Position numbers and translations under genes: made by a program. A stretch of DNA of 64,000 nucleotides from Verrucomicrobia bacterium UBA1200 (GTDB lineage Bacteria; Verrucomicrobiota; Kiritimatiellia; RFP12; UBA1067), in NCBI GenBank assembly GCA_002309765.1, contig DBXY01000010.1:5808-69807 (forward strand), read 5' to 3'. Every line of letters begins with the position of its first letter. Position 1 is the stretch's first letter. The notes beneath the pieces are model-generated. The model was given only the letters and a program-made list of their open reading frames with translations. It was not told the origin of the DNA and made no database searches. This document shows positions 16,801-26,351 of this stretch, piece after piece.

Positions 16801-18753
16801 ATGGTAAAGAAAGCACTGGTGCTCGCCGCCGGATTCGGATCGCGCCTGCGCCCCCTCACCGAAGCCATCCCCAAACCGCTGTTGCCGTTATGGAACGTGC
16901 CGCTGATAGAACACGCGCTGCTCCGGTTGGAAAGCTGGGGAGTTACTGATATCATGGTGAACCTCCACTGGAAAGCCGACGCGCTGGAACGTTATCTGTC
17001 GTCCCGCAAGGGCGAAGCGAAAATCACGCTGTCCAAGGAAAAGGAAATTTTGGGCACCGGCGGGGCGCTTCGACCGCTGCGCCGCCAAATCGGGAACGAC
17101 CAATTCTGGCTGCTAAACGCCGACATCGCTTTCTCGGTGGAACCCGAGCCCTTTGTAGAAGCGGCCAACCTGCCCGGTTCGCTCGGCGCGGTATGGCTGG
17201 AACCCGACCACGGCCCAAGGACGGTGGAAATCGATTACGCCGGACGCATCACCTGCTACCACAGCATCGAGCCGGGGGTGGACGGCAACTATACCTTCTG
17301 CGGCTTGAGTCTGCTTAAACCGGAAATTTTCAAATACCTGCCGGATAAAAATTTCTGCACGGTCATCGAGGCATTTGAAGCCGCGATGTACGACAACCGG
17401 TTCATGCGCGGCGTGGCGGTGCAGGGAAGCTATTGGGCGGATACCGGCACACCGTCGAGCTATCTGGACGCGCACCGCGAGACCAAACGGCGCGCTCGTA
17501 AAAATCTGCCGGGCGGAGAACTTTACGCGCCCGAAGCCGACCGGCTGCCGCTGGATTTGCCGCACTTTTTCTGCATCGGGCCAAACGCCAAGGCCGCGCC
17601 GGATGTTAAAGGATCCGACAGCATACTGATCGGAAACCTTCGGGTAGAGGGAAACACCTCGGTCACGAACTCGGTTCTGGTCGGCTCCGACGATCCCAAA
17701 CACCCGTTATCCATCGGCGGAAAGCGCAGCAATCAGCTTACCGGTCAGATAGCGTTGGCGGACACGCAGATTAATGAACCCGCGCTTAAGCCGCTGTTGG
17801 AGCAACTGGGTTGGTCCGGAGAAACCGCAGTGTCGTGTTTGGGCGCCCGCGGCTCCAACCGCACGTTTTGGCGGCTTTGGCACGGCGAAAACACCGCGAT
17901 CGCCGTCTCCTACTCCACCGAACGTTTTGAAAACACCCGTTACGCCGGACACACCAGACTGCTAGCCGAATGCGGGGTTACCGTGCCGGCAGTGTTGGCC
18001 GACATTCCCGAATCGCAATGCCAGGCGTTTGAGGATTGGGGCGAGGATTCCCTGCAACAGCGGATGCTGGGCAACCCCGGCAAAGCCCTGGATTGGTATC
18101 CCGCCGTTATGGCGCTTACTGCCAAACTGCATGGACAGGTCACGGACAAAGTCAAGACCGACGGCGTAGCCCTTGAACCGCCGTTCGACCGCGCCCTGTA
18201 CGAATGGGAACGCCAGCTTTTTGAAGACTATCTGTTGAAAGAACGTTTCGGGTTCGAGGACGGTTTACCCGCCGATGTCCGCAAAGAGCTGGAAATGGTG
18301 GCCGAAAAACTCATGTCCATGCCGCAAGTGGTGGTACACCGGGATTTGCAGTCCAGCAACATTCTGTTCCGGCGCAAAACACCGGCGATGATTGATTTCC
18401 AAGGAATGCGCATGGGGCCGGCGGTGTATGATTTAGCCTCGTTGCTGTACGACCCTTATGTGGAAATTGACGAAGCCGCCCGCAAGAAACTTTTGGACGA
18501 ATACGCGAAAACCGGCCCGAACGCTCCGACAGAAGAAGAACTCGCGCTGGGCGCGGTGCAACGGCTCATTCAGGCGCTGGGCGCATACGGAAGATTGGCG
18601 TCAGTGGGACAAACCGCCTTTACCCGCCATATCGCGCCGGCGTTGGACCGATTGCTGGAGGTTGCCGACCAATGCGGTTTAAACGCCCTGGGGGCGCTAA
18701 CCGAAGAACTCATCCACCGGGAAGAGCAGCGGTTACGAATGGGAGGAGTATAG
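16801..18753 (+). CDS. Fused MurU-AmgK: MurNAc-1-P uridylyltransferase and amino-sugar kinase
   Basis: This single 650-residue frame joins two enzymes. Residues 1-240 are a nucleotidyltransferase (AGFGSRLRPLTEAIPKPL, ILGTGGALRPL, LLNADIAF, GSYWADTGTPSSYLDAH) of the MurU type. Residues about 265-305 resemble left-handed helix turns (SILIGNLRVEGNTSVTNSVL). Residues about 330-640 are an APH-fold kinase with HRDLQSSNILF and DFQGMRMGPAVYDLASLL, the pattern of AmgK. In Pseudomonas the separate AmgK and MurU make UDP-MurNAc from recycled MurNAc, bypassing de novo synthesis and fosfomycin. The fusion would channel MurNAc-1-phosphate. Substrate assignment is inferred from motifs; another sugar-1-phosphate is possible. 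Confidence 0.8.
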   Translation: MVKKALVLAAGFGSRLRPLTEAIPKPLLPLWNVPLIEHALLRLESWGVTDIMVNLHWKADALERYLSSRKGEAKITLSKEKEILGTGGALRPLRRQIGNDQFWLLNADIAFSVEPEPFVEAANLPGSLGAVWLEPDHGPRTVEIDYAGRITCYHSIEPGVDGNYTFCGLSLLKPEIFKYLPDKNFCTVIEAFEAAMYDNRFMRGVAVQGSYWADTGTPSSYLDAHRETKRRARKNLPGGELYAPEADRLPLDLPHFFCIGPNAKAAPDVKGSDSILIGNLRVEGNTSVTNSVLVGSDDPKHPLSIGGKRSNQLTGQIALADTQINEPALKPLLEQLGWSGETAVSCLGARGSNRTFWRLWHGENTAIAVSYSTERFENTRYAGHTRLLAECGVTVPAVLADIPESQCQAFEDWGEDSLQQRMLGNPGKALDWYPAVMALTAKLHGQVTDKVKTDGVALEPPFDRALYEWERQLFEDYLLKERFGFEDGLPADVRKELEMVAEKLMSMPQVVVHRDLQSSNILFRRKTPAMIDFQGMRMGPAVYDLASLLYDPYVEIDEAARKKLLDEYAKTGPNAPTEEELALGAVQRLIQALGAYGRLASVGQTAFTRHIAPALDRLLEVADQCGLNALGALTEELIHREEQRLRMGGV

Positions 18754-18756
18754 GAG

Positions 18757-18935
18757 TTGGACCGTTTGACCGTTTGACGGTCGGGGAAATGAAAAACTAA
18801 GAATTATGAGTGAAAAATTAAGGCAGAATTCTTCATTCTTCTCTCTTCATTCTTCATTTCCAAACTCGTCACTCGTCACTCGTAACTCGTCACTTCCATA
18901 ACACCTAACCCCTAATCACTAACCCCTAATAATCA
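18757..18935. repeat. Intergenic repeat tract R5
   Basis: It carries the same 63-base module as R4 (18768-18830, palindrome GACCGTTTGACGGTC, 60/63 identical), then TTCATTCTTCTCTCTTCATT, CTCGTCACTCGTCACTCGTA and CTAACCCCTAATCACTAACC words. It reaches to within a few bases of the GH38 start codon, leaving no room for a normal promoter or ribosome site. Confidence 0.8.
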
Positions 18936-18939
18936 TCCT

Positions 18940-21900
18940 ATGTCGCATTTTTACCAGGATATCCATTTAGCTAGAATCGAAGCGCTTTTGCAGCGGCTAA
19001 AGCATGAGGTATTGCTCGACGAACGGCAGCTGACGCTGACCGTAATGACCACCCGCGAGCCGGTACCGTATTCCGAACGCGCCACCGCCGCTACCACCCG
19101 CCCGATCCAAGAAGGCGAACATTGGGGCGGCGCATGGGAGTGCGGGTGGTTCCATATCACCGGACAGGTTCCGCCGGAATGGCGCGGCCGGGTGGCGCTG
19201 CATTTCAATTTTGGTGGCGAGGCTTGCGTGTTTGACGCCGACGGCTGTCCAGCTTACGGGCTGACCAACGGATCGGTGTTTGACCACGCTTTCAATAAGG
19301 ACATTTTCCCGTTTTTGGACAACGCCGCAGGCGGCGAACCGATTGACCTGTGGGTCGATGCGGGGGCAAACGGTCTGTTCGGCGTGGACCGCTGCGTCGA
19401 TCCCGATTGGATCGATGACCAGACCGCGCTTCACGGAACTTTCGACGGCACACTCCGCCGCGCAAGGGTTTGCCGCTTCGATTATGACGCTTGGCAGTTA
19501 TGGCTGGATTTCGGAGTGCTGGTGAACCTCATCAAGGCGCTTCAGCCCGGTACCGCCCGCCGGATGGGGTTGCTCCGCACCGCCAGCCGTGCCGCCGGCA
19601 TCTATGCCACGCAAGGGGCGGCGGCGGCGCGACGCGCTATCGCCAACGCTTGGGCGGTCGGCCCGGACCCCGCTGCACCCGATGTTTACGGCGTGGGCCA
19701 CGCGCACATCGACGTGGGCTGGCTTTGGCCGTTGCGCGAAACCGTCCGCAAATGCGAACGCACCTTTTCCAGCCAGCTCGCGCTGATCGACAAATACCCC
19801 GATTACGTTTTCGGCGCATCGCAGGCGCAGCTCTACGAATGGATGGAACAGCGCCACCCGGACCTCTTCAAAAAAATCCAGCGCCAAGTCGCCGCCGGAC
19901 GCTGGGAGATCCAAGGCGGAATGTGGGTGGAAGCGGATTGCAACCTGCCAGACGGTGAATCGCTCATCCGCCAGCTGCTGGTGGGCAAAAACTATTTCCG
20001 GGACAAGTTCGGCGTTGTGGTGCGCAACCTATGGCTGCCGGACGTGTTCGGCTATTCCGGCAATCTGCCGCAAATTTTGAAGCGTTCCGGGATCGACTAT
20101 TTCCTAACCCAGAAACTCTCGTGGAACCGATACAACAAGTTTCCGCACAACACCTTCTGGTGGCGGGGAATAGACGGTTCGACCGTATTGGCCCACTTCC
20201 CGCCGGAGGATGCGTACGACTCCGATCTCACCCCGGCGCTGTTGCGCCGCCACGAGACCAACAATGCCGAAGCCGGTCTGGTGCAGGAGGCGATTTGCCT
20301 ATACGGAATCGGTGACGGCGGCGGCGGCCCGAGCGAAAACCATGTCGAACGCGGCTTGCGTTGCCGGGCACTGAACGGTTGCCCAAAATTCCATTTCGGG
20401 TTCGCCCAGCCGGTATTGGAAAAGATGGCGGCATACGGCGATGAGCTTGACACTTGGACTGGCGAACTTTATTTCGAGATGCACCGCGGCACGCTTACTT
20501 CCCAAGCTGGTATAAAACGAGCCAACCGCAGATGCGAAGAGGCGTTCCATACCGCCGAAACGCTGGCGGCACTCGCCGCATTCAACACCGGCGCCGATTA
20601 CCCGTCGGAAAAAATGCTTGAGCTTTGGAAACGTTTCCTCACCAACCAATTCCACGACATTCTGCCCGGTTCCTGCATTCACCGGGTCTATGCCGAACAG
20701 GTTCCGGAAATCGAACGCATTATCGCCGAGCTTAACGCAATGCAAGAAAGCGCCGCCGCCAAACTTCTCACTCCCGAACCCGGCGCCACCACCTGGTTCA
20801 ATCCATCCCCCACCCCGTATTACGGCTTGGTGACCATGGCCGACGGAACGCGGCGTACGCTGCATGTTCCGGCAATGTCGTTCGCCACCCTGCGGCAAAA
20901 CCCGTTGCCGCCAATTGAGGAAAGCCCCATTGACGGCAATGACATAGTATTGGACAACCGATTTGTCCGTTACACATTAAACCCCGGCGACATGACATTG
21001 CGTTCCTGCGTCGACCTCCAGTCCGGACGCGAATTTATCCGTCCCGACGAACCCGCCAACGTCTTGCGGATATTACACGATATCCCGCCCCGCTGGGACG
21101 CGTGGGACATCGAAGAATACACCGAGGAAATGTGTCTCGGCACCGCCAAAACTGAACAGGTAACGCGGTTTGACGGGGCGGCAGGTTGCGGAGCAAAAGC
21201 AATTATGACCATCGGCAGCACCAGACTAAACCTGACCGCAAGGCTGTTGCCGGATTCGCCGCGGCTGGATTTTGAAATCTCGTTGGACTGGCAGGAACGG
21301 CATAAACTGTTGCGGGTGTTTTTCCCGGTAGCGGTCGAATCGACTGTTGCGAAATTTGAAATCCAGTACGGCACAGTCTCCAGGCCCACCACGGACAACA
21401 CCAAATGGGAACACGCGCAGTTTGAATGCGTCGGGCACCGGTTTGCCGATTTGTCGGAAACAAACTTCGGCGTTGCGTTGCTCAACGACTGCAAGTACGG
21501 TTACCGCGTCAAGGGACACGAGTTGTCGCTATCGCTGTTGCGCGCCCCCACGGAACCGGATCCGGTTGCCGACATCGGTGAACAGCGGTTCCGGTACGCA
21601 TTTCTGCCGCATCAAGGCGAACTGGCGGATTCCAAGGTTTGGGACGAAGCCAACGCGCTTAACCAAGGCGTGGCAAGATTTGAAAACATGGCGGCAACCA
21701 ATCCGGTCGCCCTTCCGATACAAGTCGAAGGGGTGGAACTTACCATACTCAAAAAGGCGGAAAAGGATAATTGCCTAGTGGCGCGGCTGGTGGAACGCCG
21801 CGGAGTCCGCACATTGGCAAAACTCCATGTGGCGGAAAACGTTAAACTTGCCGAAACCGACCTTATGGAATGGGAGAATCTAGGCGAGATTGATGCCGAC

Positions 21901-21954
21901 AAACCGTTGGAGTTCGCGCCTTTTGCAATCCGAACCATAAAGCTTTACTTCTGA
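18940..21954 (+). CDS. Alpha-mannosidase, glycoside hydrolase family 38
   Basis: The 1004-residue enzyme has no signal peptide and is therefore cytoplasmic. Zinc-site and catalytic signatures are clear: GHAHIDVGWLWPLRET (about 251), the nucleophile Asp in WLPDVFGYSG (about 367) and TNQFHDILPGSCIHRVY (about 567). The N-terminal GH38-associated beta domain and C-terminal beta-sandwich are present. It likely removes alpha-mannose from imported oligosaccharides, including N-glycan or mannan fragments. The start ATG has no clear ribosome site; it abuts repeat tract R5, and MSHFYQDIHLARIEALLQRL is a typical N-terminus. Three bases after its stop a beta-helix protein begins, so the two are coupled. 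Confidence 0.92.
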   Translation: MSHFYQDIHLARIEALLQRLKHEVLLDERQLTLTVMTTREPVPYSERATAATTRPIQEGEHWGGAWECGWFHITGQVPPEWRGRVALHFNFGGEACVFDADGCPAYGLTNGSVFDHAFNKDIFPFLDNAAGGEPIDLWVDAGANGLFGVDRCVDPDWIDDQTALHGTFDGTLRRARVCRFDYDAWQLWLDFGVLVNLIKALQPGTARRMGLLRTASRAAGIYATQGAAAARRAIANAWAVGPDPAAPDVYGVGHAHIDVGWLWPLRETVRKCERTFSSQLALIDKYPDYVFGASQAQLYEWMEQRHPDLFKKIQRQVAAGRWEIQGGMWVEADCNLPDGESLIRQLLVGKNYFRDKFGVVVRNLWLPDVFGYSGNLPQILKRSGIDYFLTQKLSWNRYNKFPHNTFWWRGIDGSTVLAHFPPEDAYDSDLTPALLRRHETNNAEAGLVQEAICLYGIGDGGGGPSENHVERGLRCRALNGCPKFHFGFAQPVLEKMAAYGDELDTWTGELYFEMHRGTLTSQAGIKRANRRCEEAFHTAETLAALAAFNTGADYPSEKMLELWKRFLTNQFHDILPGSCIHRVYAEQVPEIERIIAELNAMQESAAAKLLTPEPGATTWFNPSPTPYYGLVTMADGTRRTLHVPAMSFATLRQNPLPPIEESPIDGNDIVLDNRFVRYTLNPGDMTLRSCVDLQSGREFIRPDEPANVLRILHDIPPRWDAWDIEEYTEEMCLGTAKTEQVTRFDGAAGCGAKAIMTIGSTRLNLTARLLPDSPRLDFEISLDWQERHKLLRVFFPVAVESTVAKFEIQYGTVSRPTTDNTKWEHAQFECVGHRFADLSETNFGVALLNDCKYGYRVKGHELSLSLLRAPTEPDPVADIGEQRFRYAFLPHQGELADSKVWDEANALNQGVARFENMAATNPVALPIQVEGVELTILKKAEKDNCLVARLVERRGVRTLAKLHVAENVKLAETDLMEWENLGEIDADKPLEFAPFAIRTIKLYF

Positions 21955-21956
21955 AC

Positions 21957-22871
21957 ATGAAACGCATAACCTCAAATTTGACCAGCGTCTGCTTGATGGC
22001 GGCTACCGCCTTGTCCGCGTTTGGACGTGAGCTGCGCGTTGGGCCGGGAGAGGAATTTTCCAAACCTAGTGCCGCCGCCGCAGTCGCCGCCGATGGTGAT
22101 ACCGTGGTGTTGCGCAACGGGACATACCGTGGCGATGTGTGCGTGTGGAGACAAAACCGATTAACCATCAAAAGCGCCGGTACCGGGAAAACCGTAATCG
22201 ATGCTGACGGCGAATGCTGTCAAGGAAAAGGCACTTGGGTGGTTAAGGGTAACGACACCGACATCAGCGGAATTACTTTCCGCGGGGCGAAATCGCCCGA
22301 CAAAAACGGCGCGGGGATTCGACTAGAAGGAAATAACCTCACCCTAACCGGATGCGTGTTCCACGACAACGAAAATGGGGTGTTGTGCGGGGCGCTACCC
22401 GACTGCACCGTAACCGTAAACCGTTGCGAGTTCTTTTCCAACGGGGCCGGCGACGGATACTCCCACAACCTTTACATCGGGAAAATCAAAAAACTGGTTT
22501 TCAAAAACAGCAAATCCCATCATGCCAGAATCGGCCACAACCTAAAAAGCCGGGCGTTGGAAAACGTGGTGGAAGACAGCGAGTTCGACGACGGAAAAGA
22601 CGGAACGTCTAGTTATCTGGCCGATTTCCCCAATGGCGGAATCATCACCATCCGTAACTGCAAATTTCACCAATCCGCCAAAGCTTCCAACGCCATAATG
22701 GTGGCGGTGGGCGAAGAATCGCCGCCGCATCCGCAGCAAAAACTGGACATGAAGAACAACCGGGTAACCAACCGGCGCGAACACGGGGTGTTCCTGAAAA
22801 ACCGGTTGGAAGATTTGGCGAAAAAAGAATCCGGGGCATCATCCGCTAAAAAGTCCGACAAAAAGCGTTAA
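21957..22871 (+). CDS. Secreted right-handed beta-helix protein
   Basis: This 304-residue protein has a signal peptide (MKRITSNLTSVCLMAATALS). ELRVGPGEEFSKPSAAAAVA followed by GDTVVLRNGTYRG is the usual entry into a pectate-lyase-like parallel beta-helix, and turns such as DISGITFRGA, LTLTGCVFHDN and ITIRNCKFHQS repeat down the chain. The C-terminus is lysine-rich (AKKSDKKR). Such proteins bind or cleave polysaccharides; no catalytic set can be named. It is translationally coupled to the GH38 gene (start three bases after that stop) and overlaps the stop of the convergent gene by four bases. Confidence 0.75.
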   Translation: MKRITSNLTSVCLMAATALSAFGRELRVGPGEEFSKPSAAAAVAADGDTVVLRNGTYRGDVCVWRQNRLTIKSAGTGKTVIDADGECCQGKGTWVVKGNDTDISGITFRGAKSPDKNGAGIRLEGNNLTLTGCVFHDNENGVLCGALPDCTVTVNRCEFFSNGAGDGYSHNLYIGKIKKLVFKNSKSHHARIGHNLKSRALENVVEDSEFDDGKDGTSSYLADFPNGGIITIRNCKFHQSAKASNAIMVAVGEESPPHPQQKLDMKNNRVTNRREHGVFLKNRLEDLAKKESGASSAKKSDKKR

Positions 22872-24229
22872 CGGAACAACTCGTCCAAATCCAACCGGTA
22901 CAGAATTTGGGTGTAGTCGTAGCGCGGGGTCTTCGGCGGTTTGTCGGCGAACGACGAAGTGTATGTCCCCTCAAAAAGCAATACCCGATCGTCATCGGCG
23001 GTCAACTCCGGATGCATCAGGGGATTGTAAAAAGTATAGTTGTCATGCGACAGCACCTTGACCGCGTTTTCCCACGGGCCGGTCGGTTCAGCCGCCTCCG
23101 CATACCAAATCTCGCCGAGAAAACTGCCTTCGCCTCCCCGTTCGCAGAAGATTGAGACCCAACGCTTTCGGTAAGCGTTCCATGCGATTGAACCGCGCAC
23201 TGCGGTAACCTCGCGCTTGCCGTCCGCGGAACGTACCTTGCGCTGCGGTGTCAGGATTTCCCACTGGTTGCGGTCTCGCCATCCCTCATACGTAGCCGGA
23301 CATTTTAAATGCGGGAAGGGATCGGCAAACAACAGCCAGCGTTTACCGTCGCCGTCCGTCCAAAACACCGGATGCCCGTCCGTAAACACCGGAGCCCGTT
23401 CACCGGCCTCCGAACGGCGCCACAACACCTCTACCGACTCGAACTTTGAAAGCCGGTCATTCCAAACGCATTGGCCAATCGCTTTGGGTGTCATCGGTTT
23501 AGCGATACGGAAATATGAAGCGCAAAGCTTTTCTTCGCCTGACTTGTCGCGCAACCCCACGGTGCCGAAAATCCATGTCGGGCCTTCCTCCGAATCCATC
23601 CGCGCCACGCCGCGCACCCGTCCTTCGCGGTTGCGAAACCATTGGTACGGCGGAAGCACCGGCGGCTCGAATTTTTCAAAAGGCTTCAAGCCGGTGGTAG
23701 CGGCGGAGGCTTGGAAAACGCCGAGCGGATAGCCCGGTACATTGGTGTCGCCCCAAAACCACCACAAGCGGTCGCGGTAACTGGCCACCTGAACCGTGTC
23801 GCATCCGAATTCGCCGCTCTCTTTCCAATCCAAACGTTCGCCGCATTTTTGGCTCTCGGCGAACAAGCCGCCGCCGGTTAGTCGGCCCAATCGTTTCGCC
23901 TTACAATAACGGTCCACTTCCACCTTTAGCCGACGGCCGGGTTCAGGCCGCAACCGCACTCCGGCGTATCCGAAATTGTCCTTCTTGACCCCGTACCCGT
24001 GGCCTTTGATATCAAACCACACCTCACGGTTCATCAGCTCCGGGGCGTCCATCGCGATTACTCCGGCGTTGTCGGAGAAAAACCGCAACTGATGGGTGGT
24101 ACGCAACTCTACCAACGGCACCGGCCAGCCGTTTTCACGGTCAACCACCTCAATCCGGCAAGGTTCAATCCCCAAGGCGGCAACCGCCGCCAGTACTACC
24201 GAAACCATGGTTACGGACGTTTTGACCAC
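22868..24229 (-). CDS. Secreted beta-propeller glycosidase-like protein
   Basis: This 453-residue protein starts at GTG 24229, with GGGGGAGG just upstream and the stop of the preceding gene one base away. A hydrophobic leader (VTMVSVVLAAVAALG) is followed by a small carboxypeptidase-like beta domain (CRIEVVDRENGWPVPLVELR). The main part (about 150-450) repeats propeller-like blades: VASYRDRLWWFWGDTN, VFTDGHPVFWTDGDGKRW, YRKRWVSIFCER and GEIWYAEAAEPTGPW, as in GH43/GH117-type five-bladed enzymes or DUF4185 proteins. The family is not certain and no substrate can be named. It is last in the pfk-era-GT4 operon. Confidence 0.6.
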   Translation of the reverse strand: MVKTSVTMVSVVLAAVAALGIEPCRIEVVDRENGWPVPLVELRTTHQLRFFSDNAGVIAMDAPELMNREVWFDIKGHGYGVKKDNFGYAGVRLRPEPGRRLKVEVDRYCKAKRLGRLTGGGLFAESQKCGERLDWKESGEFGCDTVQVASYRDRLWWFWGDTNVPGYPLGVFQASAATTGLKPFEKFEPPVLPPYQWFRNREGRVRGVARMDSEEGPTWIFGTVGLRDKSGEEKLCASYFRIAKPMTPKAIGQCVWNDRLSKFESVEVLWRRSEAGERAPVFTDGHPVFWTDGDGKRWLLFADPFPHLKCPATYEGWRDRNQWEILTPQRKVRSADGKREVTAVRGSIAWNAYRKRWVSIFCERGGEGSFLGEIWYAEAAEPTGPWENAVKVLSHDNYTFYNPLMHPELTADDDRVLLFEGTYTSSFADKPPKTPRYDYTQILYRLDLDELFR

Positions 24230-24230
24230 A

Positions 24231-25391
24231 CTACCTCCCCCAATGCTGGTACGGGTCAACCACCTGTTGTCCGTTTTTGCGCATCACTTCCAAATAAACC
24301 TGCTCTGTGGCCCGCACGGCGCGATCCCAAACGAAACCCGCAGCCTTGACGTAGCCGGCACGGATCTTGTCGCGACGGAAGGACGGATGATCCAGCAGCA
24401 GACTCACCGCGCTGGCAATTGACGATGTGTCGCTGGGGTCGCAAGAAACCGCCGCGTCACCGCAATTCTCCACCGCCGCGCCGCCCGAGCACACCACCGG
24501 GCAACCGCAGGCCATCGCCTCCAACGGCGGCAAACCGAACCCTTCGTCGTGCGAGGGGAACACAAAAGCCTGCGCCAGCGAATACATTACGCCGAGGTCA
24601 TCCAACTCCACGTAACCCGTTCGCATCACCCGATGCCGGATACCGTAACGGCGCACCACTCTGTCGATTGCGGCAATCGACTCCGGATCCGCCGCACCTG
24701 CCAACACCAGATGCAAATCGGGGCGTTCGCCTTGAACGATATCAAACGCACTGATCAACCCGGTAATGTTTTTGCGTGACGTAAGGTCGCCCACAAAAAG
24801 CAGAAAAGATGACGGCAACCGGTACTTCTGACGCACCTGCTGCTGTCGGCTGAAATTTTCGCATCGGGCAAGTCCGGGAGTAAGCCCGGGCGGAACCACC
24901 TGGATACGATCGGCGGCAAACGGGAATCGCTCCACCACGTTGCGGCGGGTATGTTCGGAAAATACGATTATTTTATTGGCTCGCCGGATGGAGGGTGGCA
25001 TCAGCAATTTGTAATGCATCCGGTTTTCACGTCCGCAAAACTGGGGATGGGTCATCACGTGCAAATCATGCACGGTCAACACCAGCGGGCAAGGCATCAG
25101 CATCGGAGCCACATAAGCCGGCGCGTGCAGCAACGAAGCGCGGGAACGCATAAGCAACACCGGAAGCACGGTCTGTTCCCACAGGATGCGCATCAGTCTC
25201 GACTTAGATACCCCGCGCACCTCGCGGAGTCGGAGATGCGGACGTGCCGGTATCGGGCGGTGACCGGTCGGCACGCAAGCGCAAACCGGTAGTTTGCCAT
25301 ACTGGGCCAACGCGGCCGCCAACTGGTGGACGGTCACTTCCACGCCCGAATACGGCTCCCTCAACACCATCGCATCGTAAAACACCCGCAT
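24231..25391 (-). CDS. Glycosyltransferase family 4 (GT-B)
   Basis: This 386-residue retaining glycosyltransferase has the N-terminal acceptor domain (MRVFYDAMVL, GVEVTVHQLAAAL, VLTVHDLHVM) and C-terminal donor domain with LLFVGDLTSRKNI and the E-x7-E motif in SHDEGFGLPPLEAMACGCPVV. It transfers a sugar from an NDP-sugar, probably to a surface glycan or lipid carrier; donor and acceptor are unknown. It lies 15 bases downstream of era and two bases before the next gene, thus in an operon with era and pfk. No other polysaccharide genes surround it. Confidence 0.85.
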   Translation of the reverse strand: MRVFYDAMVLREPYSGVEVTVHQLAAALAQYGKLPVCACVPTGHRPIPARPHLRLREVRGVSKSRLMRILWEQTVLPVLLMRSRASLLHAPAYVAPMLMPCPLVLTVHDLHVMTHPQFCGRENRMHYKLLMPPSIRRANKIIVFSEHTRRNVVERFPFAADRIQVVPPGLTPGLARCENFSRQQQVRQKYRLPSSFLLFVGDLTSRKNITGLISAFDIVQGERPDLHLVLAGAADPESIAAIDRVVRRYGIRHRVMRTGYVELDDLGVMYSLAQAFVFPSHDEGFGLPPLEAMACGCPVVCSGGAAVENCGDAAVSCDPSDTSSIASAVSLLLDHPSFRRDKIRAGYVKAAGFVWDRAVRATEQVYLEVMRKNGQQVVDPYQHWGR

Positions 25392-25406
25392 CGCGCACCC
25401 CGCTGC

Positions 25407-26342
25407 CTAAAGCTGTCCGGCATACCCCATCCGCTGCAACAGCCAGAAATTTTTCATCCAATCGCGCTCGATCTTTACCCAGATATCAAGCTCGACCTTA
25501 ACGCCGAATATTTCCGAAAGTTCCGGTTCCGCCTGACTCCGCACATAACGAATCATTCGACCTTTCGGTCCGATCACAATGCCTTTTTGCGAAGGGCGGT
25601 TCACATAAAGTGTCACCACCACCTTCCACGCATCGTCCGTCTCCGTAATCTGCTCCACCAAAATCCCGATTTCGTGGGGAACTTCATCTCGCAGCTTAAA
25701 GAGCAGTTTTTCGCGTATAGCGTCGGCAATCGCCAGTTTGCGCGGATAGTCGGTGACCACGTCTTCCGGGAAGAGCAAACCGGTTGTCGGCGTCGCCAAT
25801 GCGAACAGCTCGTCAATCAGCGGAGATACGGTCTTTGGATGCAACGCCGATACCGAAACCCACTTGACATCGCGCCGGATTCCTTTTTCGGTTTGGATCT
25901 GTTCCCAAAGCTCTTTGAACCGCTCGGCGTATGAAGGCTTCAAATCGTTTTTGTTCAGCACGAAAACCAGCGGCTGCTCGGCAAACACCGCCCGGCGCAT
26001 CCAGCCGTCATCCTCCATCCGCGGATGCCGGGAAGAATCGAACACCACCGCCAGCACGTCCACCCCGGCCGAAGCCTGCCGCGCCATGCGGTTCATCAGC
26101 GTCCCCAGCACGCCCTCGGACTTGTGCAGCCCGGGAGTGTCCAAAAACACCAATTGCCCGCGCGGCTCGGTCAAGATGCCGCGAACCGTGTTGCGGGTGG
26201 TCTGCACCACCGGGCTGACGATGCTGATTTTCTCGCCCACCATGCCGTTGAGCAGCGTCGATTTCCCGGAATTGGTGCGCCCGACGATCCCCACCACCGC
26301 ACAGCGAGTTTGGTTTTCGCCCGTATTCTCCAGACTCTCCAT
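25407..26342 (-). CDS. era: GTPase Era
   Basis: At 311 residues this is standard for Era, the essential GTPase that binds 16S rRNA during 30S maturation. G1 GRTNSGKSTLLN, switch I QTTRNTVRGI, G3 DTPGLHK and G4 NKNDLK are in order; the C-terminal KH domain carries GIVIGPKGRMIRYV. AAGGAG lies five bases before the ATG. It lies nine bases after the phosphofructokinase gene on the same strand. Confidence 0.94.
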   Translation of the reverse strand: MESLENTGENQTRCAVVGIVGRTNSGKSTLLNGMVGEKISIVSPVVQTTRNTVRGILTEPRGQLVFLDTPGLHKSEGVLGTLMNRMARQASAGVDVLAVVFDSSRHPRMEDDGWMRRAVFAEQPLVFVLNKNDLKPSYAERFKELWEQIQTEKGIRRDVKWVSVSALHPKTVSPLIDELFALATPTTGLLFPEDVVTDYPRKLAIADAIREKLLFKLRDEVPHEIGILVEQITETDDAWKVVVTLYVNRPSQKGIVIGPKGRMIRYVRSQAEPELSEIFGVKVELDIWVKIERDWMKNFWLLQRMGYAGQL

Positions 26343-26351
26343 AACCGCTCC

